Shown: piece by piece, positions 46,357 to 57,400 of the stretch
How the letters are laid out: each line of letters begins with the position of its first letter
How positions within the stretch are numbered: position 1 is the first letter of the stretch
DNA from: Pseudisothecium myosuroides
Taxonomy: Eukaryota > Streptophyta > Bryopsida > Hypnales > Lembophyllaceae
Direction: 5' to 3'
Length of the DNA: 64,000 nucleotides
Assembly (NCBI GenBank): GCA_951799445.1
Contig: OX637296.1
Location: forward strand, 8,556,001-8,620,000
Made by a program: the position numbers and the translations under genes
Notes under the pieces: model-generated
What the model was told of the DNA's origin: nothing
The model's input: only the letters and a program-made list of their open reading frames with translations
The model's database searches: none

Positions 46357-49300
46357 ATGTATAAATCACTGCGGTCTGTGGCTTTTCGGCGGAGTCTCTC
46401 TGCAAAGGAAAGTGCGGTGTCGTCTGAGCTTCTTGTAGTGAGGACGGAGGATGCTTACAAATCTCGGAAGTTGACTACGGTGGGACAAGAGCTTTCCGGA
46501 AATGGCTTCGGTGAGTTGTTGATTATCGCTCTCTTTTGACTTGCTTTCAAATCCGGTTAGACGTGAATTTTTCCATCCTCGCTTCACATTCAGGCATTAT
46601 CGTTTGTAGATGTACTCTGTCCAAAAGTTAGTCCGTGTCTTCCTGTTTTTGAACTTCCTTCTAGGCATTCGTAATTTACACAATCGTTTGATAAGAAAGA
46701 TATCTGTTTTTTTGTAGGATCGGCTGAACCAGGCTTTCAACTAAGAATAGATAATTTAACCCGGAGAGTTTCTCGAGATATTAAGTTGGGGAGAGATGAC
46801 GTAGCCACGAGACTGCTACCCCAATTGGGGTCACAAGACAGACCTGCCACAGTGGTCTATTGCAATTATCTGCTCAACAGTTGCGCCCGTGCTAGAAATC
46901 TTAATGTGAGTATGATCTACTAACAACTTCTAGGATAGCTTGATGCAATTATCTGAGAAGAAGTAAACTAAATCCCTGGGGATGAATCATGGATTTACTG
47001 CTTACATAATGCTAGATAGCTCGATGACTGTGTTCAGAAGCGTCCTATCCTCAACGGTCAAATGATGATCAAAAGCCTATAACACCGCCATTCGTACAAT
47101 TTTTTTGGTCACGCTGTTCGTATGGAATCTCTTTTGAGGTATTGATGATGGCGCAGATGGCGAAGGAGGTCTACAGATTTATGGAAAGAAATGGACTGAG
47201 AATGAACGAGATTTCGTATGGCTGTTTCCTTCGCACTCTCTGCCGCACAAGACAACTGGATGAAGTAAGTTAAGAAGTTGACTTCTTGCATATCTGGAAG
47301 CAAGTGTAAATATCTCTCTTGCATCAAGCGTTTAGATTCAAGCGTAGCGCGCAATAGCAGTTTGTATTGAGAATACATGGTCAGATGCGATTTACAATGT
47401 TCGACACTAAAATGTTTTGTACAAGTCGCTCTGCAGGCCTTGGAATTGTTGGATGTGCTGTCTAGGAGCAAAGGAGTTAAGGCCAACCTAGTCATGTACA
47501 ATACTGTTCTCAATGGCTGCAGTCTATACAAAAGCAAAGTTCATGCAGATAAATGTTTGACTTTAATGGAGAGACAAGGGGTAGCTAGAGATGAGATGTC
47601 CTATGTTGAACTAATAAAGGTATAGCCATCCCACCTGATGGAATCTTGTTCCTATTTCAACTTACATGTACAAGGTGTGCGGAATCCAACGTTGTGTTGT
47701 TTTTCAGAAATTTTGGTGTCGATTACTTCGTTCATGTATAAACCTTGATATTCAGGTTTGAGTTTATCATTCTGATTTTGGTTTGGGTGTTTCAGCTCTC
47801 AGGTCTATTGCAGGACGCGCATGCTGTGAAAGCCTGGTGGGAGGAACTCGTTAAGAAAGGGTCGCCTAGTCCATCATCTCGCTGCACTACTATCGTTGCT
47901 CTGTGTCGATCAAGGGCCCTTCCAGACGCTCTTACAGCACTAACAGAAATGTCCAACATTTTGTCTGCAAATGACGCATTTCATCATTTACCTGGAAAGA
48001 AAAGCCGGCCTCCTAGATCTGAAACAGAATCCGATTTGAGGGAGTTGTCTTCATCGCAGTCTGGGCGAAGTTTAGGTGACCCACACACTGGTTATGCCGT
48101 ATCAAGTTTTTTTCGCTTGCAAAGGGCAGAGAGTGTTCTGGCTTTCTAGTATTTTTATTTCCTTATTTGTATTTGTGGTGAGAAGGAAGCCTGCATTTAC
48201 CCGCTCACTGCAGAGTTAATTTTGCTTTGCTGTTCTGGCGTTCTTAATTCATCCTCTTTCTGTTTCTTACATCTGTATTTACTTGAGAAATAGATCCAGC
48301 TGAGAGTGTACCTTTGACGGGATTTCACCATTGGGAGGTACGGAAGGAACTTCAGGATGCCTTCAACGCTCTTATAAACGCTGCTGGTCAGGCCGGTCAG
48401 CACAAATTAGCAGAGTCTCTATTCTCAGAGGTAATCAATGGGCTGCCTTTGGTGATCTTCTTTGTTCTTAGAGTTTTATTCTTTGGTTGTTTACCTGCGG
48501 TATGCCAAGTAGAAATGGTTCATTAAAGCTGGTATATCTTTGCAGATGAGGAATTTAGGACTGAGACTTAGCATATACACCTTCAACGCGTTATTGAGGG
48601 CTGTTGTAGAAGGACGAGGTATCTCACATGCTCTTCGAGTGGTAAGCTGCTGTCGTCTTCATTTTCGTTTATCTGCTTTACATTCACTGATCGAGCAGTT
48701 TTCTTTTTTTTTGCTATTCAATATTCTTTCTGAATTACGATCAGCTTCATGAATGTGAATATATGTATTAAGTGTCACTCTTGTCCTTTGGTTCTTGTTC
48801 CCAGTTGTTTCTTACTCCAACTTCTGACTTCTATTATATCTATTATGAGATGCAATGCTCTCATTCCTCTTCTCAAATATCTGATCATGCAAAGAAATCT
48901 CTGATATGATTTGTCGCTTTCATATTATAAAATTAGCACCTGATAGGCAACAAAGAGGGTGTTGGATGGAAAGGTTGAGAACATGGCGGAATAAGTAAGT
49001 CAAGGCGCCAGCTGGTGATCTGAGTGAGAGTTGACGTGTATCGTTGGCTTGCATGTTTTGGTCTTGCAGGTGAGGAGTATGGAGGCAGTTGGAGTGCGCC
49101 CGGATACATACACATATACTACTCTATTGGATGGCTACTGCCGTGATGGTCAGTTAGATAAGGCTGAAGCGTTACTAGCTAAAATGGAGGATAGTAAACC
49201 AAATCAAAAACCTTCTATTTACACGTACAATATCTTCATCAAGGCATGTGCTTCTAAGGTGAACATAATCTCTACTTTCCCTGGAAGAGTATGAAACTTC

Positions 49301-51354
49301 TGTGAGTTGTTTCTCATTTTCCAGTGGCAGATATCGATATTCAATTACTCATCCTCTTGGGTGCTCAATTAGCTTTCCTGTTTTCAAGAGATATGCTATC
49401 TATTTTATCAACATGATACACTTACCCAATTCTTTTACCGGTTGTAATGTGTAGAGTGATGCAGAGAGAGCATTGCGGGTGTTTGCAAGAATGAAAGCAT
49501 CAGGATCAATTCCTGATAGTCACACCTATTGTGCTCTGCTGGGTGCATGTGGAGCTGTGTCTGGAAGGCCTGATTTAGCTGATGCAGAGTCTCGCAAGGA
49601 GGTTGCGCAGAGAGTAATGGCTATAGAGAAAGATATGGCACAGTCAGGTGTACATCACACAGCTGCATCTGTTTCTGCATTGGTAAGTTATTGAGGGCTT
49701 GAATGTTAATATTACAGTTCATGCATTGAGAAGAGAACATGTGGGATCAATTTAACTATTGATAAACTTACAGATCTGCCATTGCATTATATTAAAACGG
49801 ATTTCTCGAGTTTACATGCTGTGCGTATTTTGCAGATGAGTTTGCTTGGATCAGAGGGGATGGTGGATCGAGTGCTTCAGAACCTGCGTGCTTGCCAAGA
49901 GATAGATCTTTCTACTAGAAAGAAATTGTTGGATGTAATAGCGTACAACACTGCTATAAACGCATGTGTACAAGCAAAGAAGGTACTCTGCTATTTTTCT
50001 GAGAGAGTGAGCCTTCCTTCTTGAGCAGGGCTTGTATTGATAGATTGAATCCTCGTCTTATTGACGGCTTACATGGGTCATGTAAATTTTTGCAGTTTGA
50101 CGAAGCCTGGGATATATTCATGGAAATGAGGTCACTGAATGTAAGACCTGACCTTTTTACGTACAACATTTTGATTAATGCTTGCGCTCACAAGCAAGGT
50201 GTGACAAGGGCTCTTGAGCTGATGGATACGATGCGCAAAGACAAGATTACTCCTGACCTGTTTACCTACAACTCCCTCGTTAAGGTACGTTCCTCCTCAT
50301 TGTCAGCTTTGGAGACATAACACTTGACGTGGCAGTGTGCTTGCAGTAAATTGGTGTAGATAAGCACGACTTCAGTGTGCAAGATGCTAAAAGTTTTGGG
50401 GACTATAAACTTCTGACGCCAGCTTGTATTCTGTGCTCGACAAAATGAACGATTTCGTGATTAAGTTGAACTAAGGTGTACAGTTATTAAATGTTTCCTT
50501 CTCATTGCAGGTCATATGTCACTGTGGAGAGTTGGATTCAGGGTTAAGTATTTTGAGGGAGATGAAAGTGAGAGGTGTACAGCCAGATGTTGCGACTTTT
50601 AATACCCTTCTTGCTTCTGCGTCCTATCATGTAAGTAATCTATCCTGAATCTCCGCGTGGTTACTGCATGATCATTATGTGTGCATCATTCATAACCTCT
50701 TGGAGGCTGTCCCTATTAGAACAGTAGCGTGCATCTTTTTAATCATTTCTAAGGAGTACAGAATGTGTACCTTGTTTGGATTTTTGAAATATTTGTTCGT
50801 AGTAAATGTTTATATTGCTCTCTTGGGGAACTTTAGTTAGATTTCCTTGGTATTCCTTGTAGGTCAAGATTTTTTGCAGTAATTATTGGTTCATGTAACA
50901 TAATTCTGTTGTTTGATCCTCTGGACAGAAACGAAAGGAGCTTGCGGAGTACCTTGTTGAGGAGATGAGACTAGCCAATGTTGTGCCAGATACGCACACT
51001 TGCTCTCAAGTGGTCTCTCTTTATATGCGCTCTGGCGATTTAACAGAAGCGTCTGAGGCTCTCACTGTTCTCAGTTCGCGGATGCTTAAGCCTAAGCCAG
51101 TGCGGAGCCCCGAGGTAGATGAGGACGATGATGTTGGCAGCAATGACGACAACAGTGATGAAGACTTGGAAGAGGCATTGTTGTCTCCTGAACCTGATGC
51201 TTATCCAGTCTATGTATCAACTTTAGCGCAAGTGATGCAAGAGCCTCAGGGTGCTGCAGACGCAGAAAGCTCATCCTGGGCAACGCGATTACGAGAGCAA
51301 TATATTCTATGGAACCAGGCACAGCCCCAGAAAAATTCCTCACGGGCCAGATAG
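46357..51354 (+). CDS. P-class pentatricopeptide repeat (PPR) protein, intron-rich
   Basis: Thirteen exons: 46357-46510, 46718-46905, 47157-47264, 47437-47619, 47796-48075, 48300-48430, 48546-48641, 49070-49258, 49455-49682, 49836-49982, 50096-50284, 50511-50630, 50929-51354. All junctions are GT-AG and in phase, giving 812 aa. The ATG is the first after an in-frame TAG at 46345. The N-terminus (MYKSLRSVAFRRSLSAKE) is basic and hydroxylated, as in organelle leaders. PPR units are visible from about residue 95 to the 740s, for example TYTTLLDGYCRDGQLDKAEA, FTYNILINACA and FTYNSLVKVICHCGELDSG, separated near residues 240-310 by a Ser-rich stretch. No E or DYW domain follows; the tail holds an acidic block (DEDDDVGSNDDNSDEDLEEA). 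Such proteins bind organelle RNA to stabilise, splice or help translate it. The exact target is unknown. Confidence 0.92.
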
Positions 51355-52550
51355 TTTCGCAGTGATGCTTACGATGGGAGTGATCGTTAACCAGTACTCA
51401 TTACAATGAGTGAGCCTGCTTCGTCATGAAGCTCCATGTAGATGCCTTGGTGGAAAGAGGTGCAATTTGTTAACGTATTTTGCGTTGTCCCCAAGACTAA
51501 TAGATTCATTTACTAATTGAGACAACGTGCAACTCTTTGTCTCTGCGCCTGAGGAATATCCAGCAAGTTAAATATCTTACATGCGGTATTCAATGAAGAA
51601 GCAAATTAATGTAAGCTCATCCCTATTAATCCTTAATTGCTCCAAGGTGCATTTTGTAGAAGATGGCAGGATAAATAGTCTCTCTCAGATGCGTTTTTTT
51701 CCGACCAATTATTCCATTGTTGGTGTGCTAGTTGATTAGCCATAGCAGACTCATTAGACCTTCTTGCAATTCTTATTCTTATTTTATTTGAATTTTGATT
51801 CAACTTATTTTTTTGAAATGACAATATGGCAAGGTAGCATGCTCTCTAATCACATTGGGTTGTCTTTCCCTGTTATTGAGCTTTTGGTCCTATCCATGCA
51901 ACTTTAATCTACCATGATTGCATCCATTTTAATCACATTGAGTTGTCTTCTCTCTAAATTGAGGTTTTGGCACCATCCTTTTAGGAAAATTTGAGATGCA
52001 AAATAATAATGACTTCTCTTTGTTGCACTTACATTGAATAGCAAAATATGGTCAAACGTTTGATCATGCGAACATCATTACTTTCTTCTGAGGTAATTAC
52101 ACCTACAATAAGCAATTGAGCATTGTTCCTACTATTAAATTGTTTAAAATTTTTGTTGGATCTTATTGGAATTCTAAAAAATATTCTAGATTTTCTTTCT
52201 ATGCACTTTTGGATACAATATACATAAACTATGAATTTTCACTCTTGAAAATAGGATTACCAAAAGAATCTCTAGGCTCTTGTAAATAGAGACAATATAT
52301 TTTAGGCATAAATCTAAAGGGGTTCTTTTAGAAAGGAATCATAATTAGGTGCTAAGTTACCTTAGTAGTATTGTAATACTTTTCAAGTAATACATATTTC
52401 AATTTGTCCAAGATAATCAATTTTACTATGTGTTAAAAAATAAAATAAAAATTCCCAAAAAAATGTTGCTCAAAACAAAAACAAAAAAATGGTTACATAG
52501 GTCATTATCTATATTGTTAAAGAGGCTGTTTTTTTTTTATTTTTTTTTTA
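51355..52550. other. 3' flank of the PPR gene and AT-rich DNA
   Basis: Presumed 3' UTR, then AT-rich sequence without gene resemblance. Confidence 0.4.
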
Positions 52551-52762
52551 CAATGAGATCTACGGAACCATGTGTCTCTTAGTCACATTCATGGTACCAT
52601 TGGAATTAAAGCCCTTTGTGAGGAGGGATGCACAAACTTTGTTTCATGGTGTTTCAACTCCCATAAAAAAAGATATTGAATTTCAAAGTTTTTATAAGTT
52701 AAAAATTTAGAAAATTACTTTTACTTTACTTTTATTTTGGTTGTGGCAATGGCACAAGGCTA
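52551..52762. repeat. dispersed repeat family A, partial copy 3
   Basis: Contains GAGATCTACGGAACCATG, CCCTTTGTGAGGAGGG, TTAGAAAATTACTTTTACTT and GGCACAAGGC in the same order as in copies 1 and 2. It breaks off exactly where the inverted-repeat element at 52763 begins. Confidence 0.6.
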
Positions 52763-53085
52763 CACTACACTAAAAAGGGTATTTAGTGTTGGCAACACTA
52801 TTTGCAAACCATGACACTAAATATCATTAAGCCTACTAAAGTAAGTAACATTAAATGTAATTTCTAACATTAAATATACTCTATGGTAAATCTGAAATCT
52901 GAAAATGTTTACATTTAGTGTTAAGAACTTATTAAAGGAAGGTAGAAGGGAAGAGAAGGCGAAGGCGGCGCATTGAAGTTTAGCACTACACTAATCGTCC
53001 TAAAATTAACATTTAGTGTAGGGTCAAGTAGAGTGGTAATTACACTAAATGTAATCCAACACTAAATACCCTTTTTAGTGCAGTG
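52763..53085. mobile_element. inverted-repeat element with CACTACACTAAAAAGGG ends
   Basis: The left end is CACTACACTAAAAAGGGTAT then TTAGTGTTGG. The right end, reverse-complemented, is CACTGCACTAAAAAGGGTAT then TTAGTGTTGG. That is 29 of 30 identical, so it is recent. The ends recall CACTA elements, but no matching 3-base duplication is visible. About 320 bases, non-coding, with further inner copies of ACACTAAATGT-like phrases. Confidence 0.6.
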
Positions 53086-53111
53086 GGTTATGAAGATAGA
53101 GCAAAGCTTAA

Positions 53112-54084
53112 CCCTTCATCGCCGAAGGTCCAAACATGCTTAAAAGCAACCTGCCTTTGCAAGTGTTAAAAGTCTAAATTGCAGTAAGGTATGAAAATCT
53201 CAACCGTACAGTCTTGTTGTGTGCATGTTGTAGATGGTGTGGAACAAATTTGGGGTCATTTGACCGTATAGATTGAAAGATTATAATGTTTTAGTGTTGG
53301 AAAAAGGTGCTGAAATTTTCTGAAAAACACATTTGGAGGTGAATTTCGATTTCTAAACCTACTCAAATGAAAAAACATCAAACTACCAAGTGATTCAAAA
53401 ACAGAATGTAAACTCTTTGGTGAAAAAAAATATCATTCAAATGACTCATTGTGTTTGCAAAATGGATTTGAAATGTTCAAAAACAGTGAAAAAAGTAGCA
53501 AAAAATCACATCTATAGCTGAACCTCCTTCTACTAAAATGCTTCTCAGTCACTTATAAATTCTTGGATAAATATGAAATTTTAACCACAAAAACTAGACT
53601 AGTATGCGCAACTTTGACAACAAAAATTATTGAAAACGGACCATGTATGAAGAAATTACAAGCCGCCGAAGTTCACTATAATACAAAAATGTCTGGATTT
53701 TGAACTTCGAATTGCTCTCAAACATTCAAAATAGCTTGGATTGACATGAAAATTTTACCTCAATAACTAGACCTTAAGGGGAACAAAACCCAACAAATTT
53801 TATTGAAAATGAACTTTTGATGAAAAAGATACAAGCCCCCAAAGTTGCAGCCATGACAATGCAGTGTGCTGAACTCAAATTGAACCTGTGAACTTCGAAT
53901 GGCTTTCACAAACTCAATCCGTCTTGGATTGATCTCAAAATTTTACCACACAAACTAGACTAATATGCGCAACTTTTACAACAAGTTTTATTCAATTTGG
54001 ACATCAGATGCAAAACTTAGAGCACTTCGAATTGGACTACTCCAGTGTGTGAGGACACTTTTCGTCCCCTTCGGCGATGAAGGG
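53112..54084. mobile_element. TTAA-flanked element with 17-base perfect ends
   Basis: TTAA at 53108-53111 and 54085-54088. Both ends read CCCTTCATCGCCGAAGG inward, perfectly. The interior shares CATTTGACCGTATAGATTGA then AAGATTATAATGT with the element at 13539-14127. It includes diverged internal duplications (ACTAGAC...ATATGCGCAAC phrases near 53600 and 53960). 973 bases, no transposase frame. Confidence 0.7.
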
Positions 54085-54430
54085 TTAAAGTAAATTAGGG
54101 TCAATAGCTTTGTGTTCAGTTTGCACTCCAAATTATCGGTGTAAAAATTACAGTTCTCAAAACAATTTCCCCACCAGAGGCTGAACAAGTACCAAAGCTC
54201 AGAATTAATTTATATACACATATTGTGAAAATGCATCTCTATTTTGATAAGTTTTGACTGCATCTCTCTGATCAGCTCTTTTGTGTGTATAAACAATGCC
54301 TAAATCGAGTTTTGGAAGATGAGAAAGAAATGTACACTTCCGAAGCGAATTTCTGCTTGGCTATGAATTGCCTGGCGTGACAAAAAAAACTCTAGAACAT
54401 ACAACGTCCCACAAAATGGGAAAATATTGA

Positions 54431-57400
54431 CTATTTTTCCACCAAAAATTCTTGGATCTGAAAACCAATGTGGTGTGCTTCCTCTTGCAAACTCAAAAGC
54501 AGCCTGTCTCCCGTTTTCAAATTTGTGACAGGAAGCGCATTTGAAGCCTTGTCCTCTGGAAAGATGCAGAGCATATGTAAGTTGTTTGAGGTTCACGTAT
54601 TTAGAGAGATAATAACATCCATATAATTCATTTTAATCCCCGTAATATTGACAACGAATATTCTCCTAAAAAGACTCACCTCCAGGTGCAACGAGGCAGA
54701 CCGTTTCAGTATTTTGTAGCAAAACACTATGTCTTTGGCCATCCACTTCCACCTCCACAAGCAACAAAGGTCTCGATTCTATTTTCACTCGTCCAACCAA
54801 AACAGACCGAGTGTGTCCATTTGCGTCCACCACCATTACTTGACTGCCAGTATGAAGCTCAGAAAGGTATGACGTGCGGCCACCCGCCATCCCAACGTAC
54901 GCGTGAACCGGCCCCTGTTGCACAGGATATAAGAACATTCTTATAATTTAAATATGTGGAGACGTCTTGAAAAAGGTCAACGCTGGTGACAGAAGCCATC
55001 TGAAACTGTAGAATGATAAGCTTAATCAACACTAGTAAACGAGAAAGGTAATTAACTTACAGCGTTCACTCGGAAAGGTCGTGACGCCACATGGTCGCTT
55101 TCTAAGCACTCGGAGTGTACCAAGAAGAGAGCTCTCGCAAAAGATCCAACCTATGTGGCACAGACGATAGTTTAGTACACGTTGGTAAAGGCGAGTTACA
55201 CTCGAACTCAGCCCACTACCAAGTTTTGATCAATAATTTAATTAAACAAGAAAGCGTTTAGCAGATTGCGCGATTCAACAAGAGCGACTTACCAGGAGAC
55301 CCTCTCCAGGATTCAATAGATTGCATAGATCAACACACACACGATCTCCCATACCAACAGACTCCACTTGAGTGACTGTCGCCTCCACCAGCGAAATTCC
55401 CATTTTGGGATCTTTGTGGTCTTTCAAATATGTCTGCGACGATTACGCCATTGAAGTCAATAACCAATGAAAGGGGAGAAATAAAGAAAGGTCAGAGTAG
55501 AACTAAAAACAGAAATTTAGCAAAGCCGGACTAAGTTGCATCTTAAGAATTCGGTTGCATGGAAAAATTCGGCCGCTGGTACCTTAAGAGCAAACACTTC
55601 AGAAATATCATCAGTATGCAAAACGATTCCATCCGTGCCCTTCTGAAACGCTTCAAGATAAACCCGGGCATCGCTTGCTGTGCTTGCTGTGGCATAAAGA
55701 GCCGAGCTGCTCTCTTGAAAAGCTGCCACCATGGTCTCAACTGGAAGGATCTAGACACCGCAGCACGAACTATCAGCCTCATATCTACTGAAAACTGTGA
55801 TCATAAAATGTCTCCATGAACAGCATAATCTATCCACAGTCTAGAATAAAGTTCACAATGTTTAACAGCAGGGTTCAGTAAGCAGGCATGATCAGATCTA
55901 CCTGCAAATCAGATGCGCTCATAACCACGACCTCAGCTTTGCCCATCAACGAAGGAAGGGAGTCGACCTCCTTGCTAGAAGAAGCTTCACCTAGAACGGC
56001 CACTGGCTTGTTGTCCGAAGTCAAGAATTGACCACCCTCCAAGTGCAGTGGATTGATTTTCGCAAGAGCTGTCATACGAAATCGTTAAACACTTAACGAC
56101 ATTTTACGAGAACATCGAAGTGCTCGTTCAAAAGAGAATTCAGCAGACAAGACTTGACTAGGACAATCAGTCGATGCAACTCCAGGGATAAAACAACGAC
56201 ATTTCATACTGCTCTGCAGTTGTAATCCATACAGAACAAATCGACTTCCATACAGCGTCAATCTCGTAAAATTGGCGATATTTGATTACTTCGGCGCGGT
56301 TCAGGACGCGCGGCCTGAACCCCAAATCTATACCTGTCCTGAATTAGACCTTTGTGAAGATAAATGTCAAAAAATTTGGCGCATGGAATACCGCCAATTT
56401 AACGAAACTGACATTAATACACTGCAATCAAGATTAAAGCGACTGTAACATCGAGGGTTGGTTTATCGAACGGCTGGCAGAATTATCATGATGTTATATG
56501 CACGTTTTAAGAGAAAGAGAAGAGGCAGAAAACACCTACATGTCCATTCATGGGCGAGGTACATTGTCTCAGGTGTGAAGATAAAAGTTGACCAGCCGCC
56601 TTCAACAGAGGCTGTCATCACATCCTTGCTCTTGGTCCACACCCACACTGTCTTTGCCGCTGAAGTTGCTTGCCGCGGTGCAAACAATCCACTTCCTGTA
56701 GACCACCCACTTCCTGTTGATCGAGCACTCCCATGAGACTGGACGCTTCCATTGCTTGAGGACGTTCGTGACAAAGGAGCGCCTAAATTGCTTGAGGACG
56801 TTCTAGACGATAAGTTGTTTCTGCTCGAGCGTACCACAATTCCTGCAAGCACCAAAAAGGATGATAAACGTCAGAGATGCCAATGCTAATACCCGAATTC
56901 CATTATGGAACAAAGTGAGAGCACCATGGAATCACGACCTCATCAGCATAACTTCACGAGCCACGAATGGTCGTAACAATAGGCAAGGCAATACTGAAGC
57001 CTCTCTAACTTGGCCTTTGCTTTGTGAACGTATTGTACATACAAGCCAGAAGCTGGAAAAGCATGCGAACTACATTCAAGTGCGCGCTGAGTGTATGTCA
57101 ATGGAGCATTGCGCTTCCTAATAAAAATTAAATTAAATCTTAAAAGCGAACCGAGGTCCTGTCTTGACAGAATCGGATCAAGGAACGCACGGATAGAAAG
57201 AAAAGTTGCATGTTTTGAAGGAATCGGGAATCTAGAGGGTCTCAAACTGCTTTCTAAAGCCAGAACCTGTTCGAGGACCCAAACCTAGAGAAAGTTGGAA
57301 ACATGCCGAGGTCTGACTATGGCTACTGCAACTCTGAAATCTACTCGCCGGACAATTCCGGGGGCCTAGCCCGTGTTGCCATCTCGACCGCCTGCTCTTA

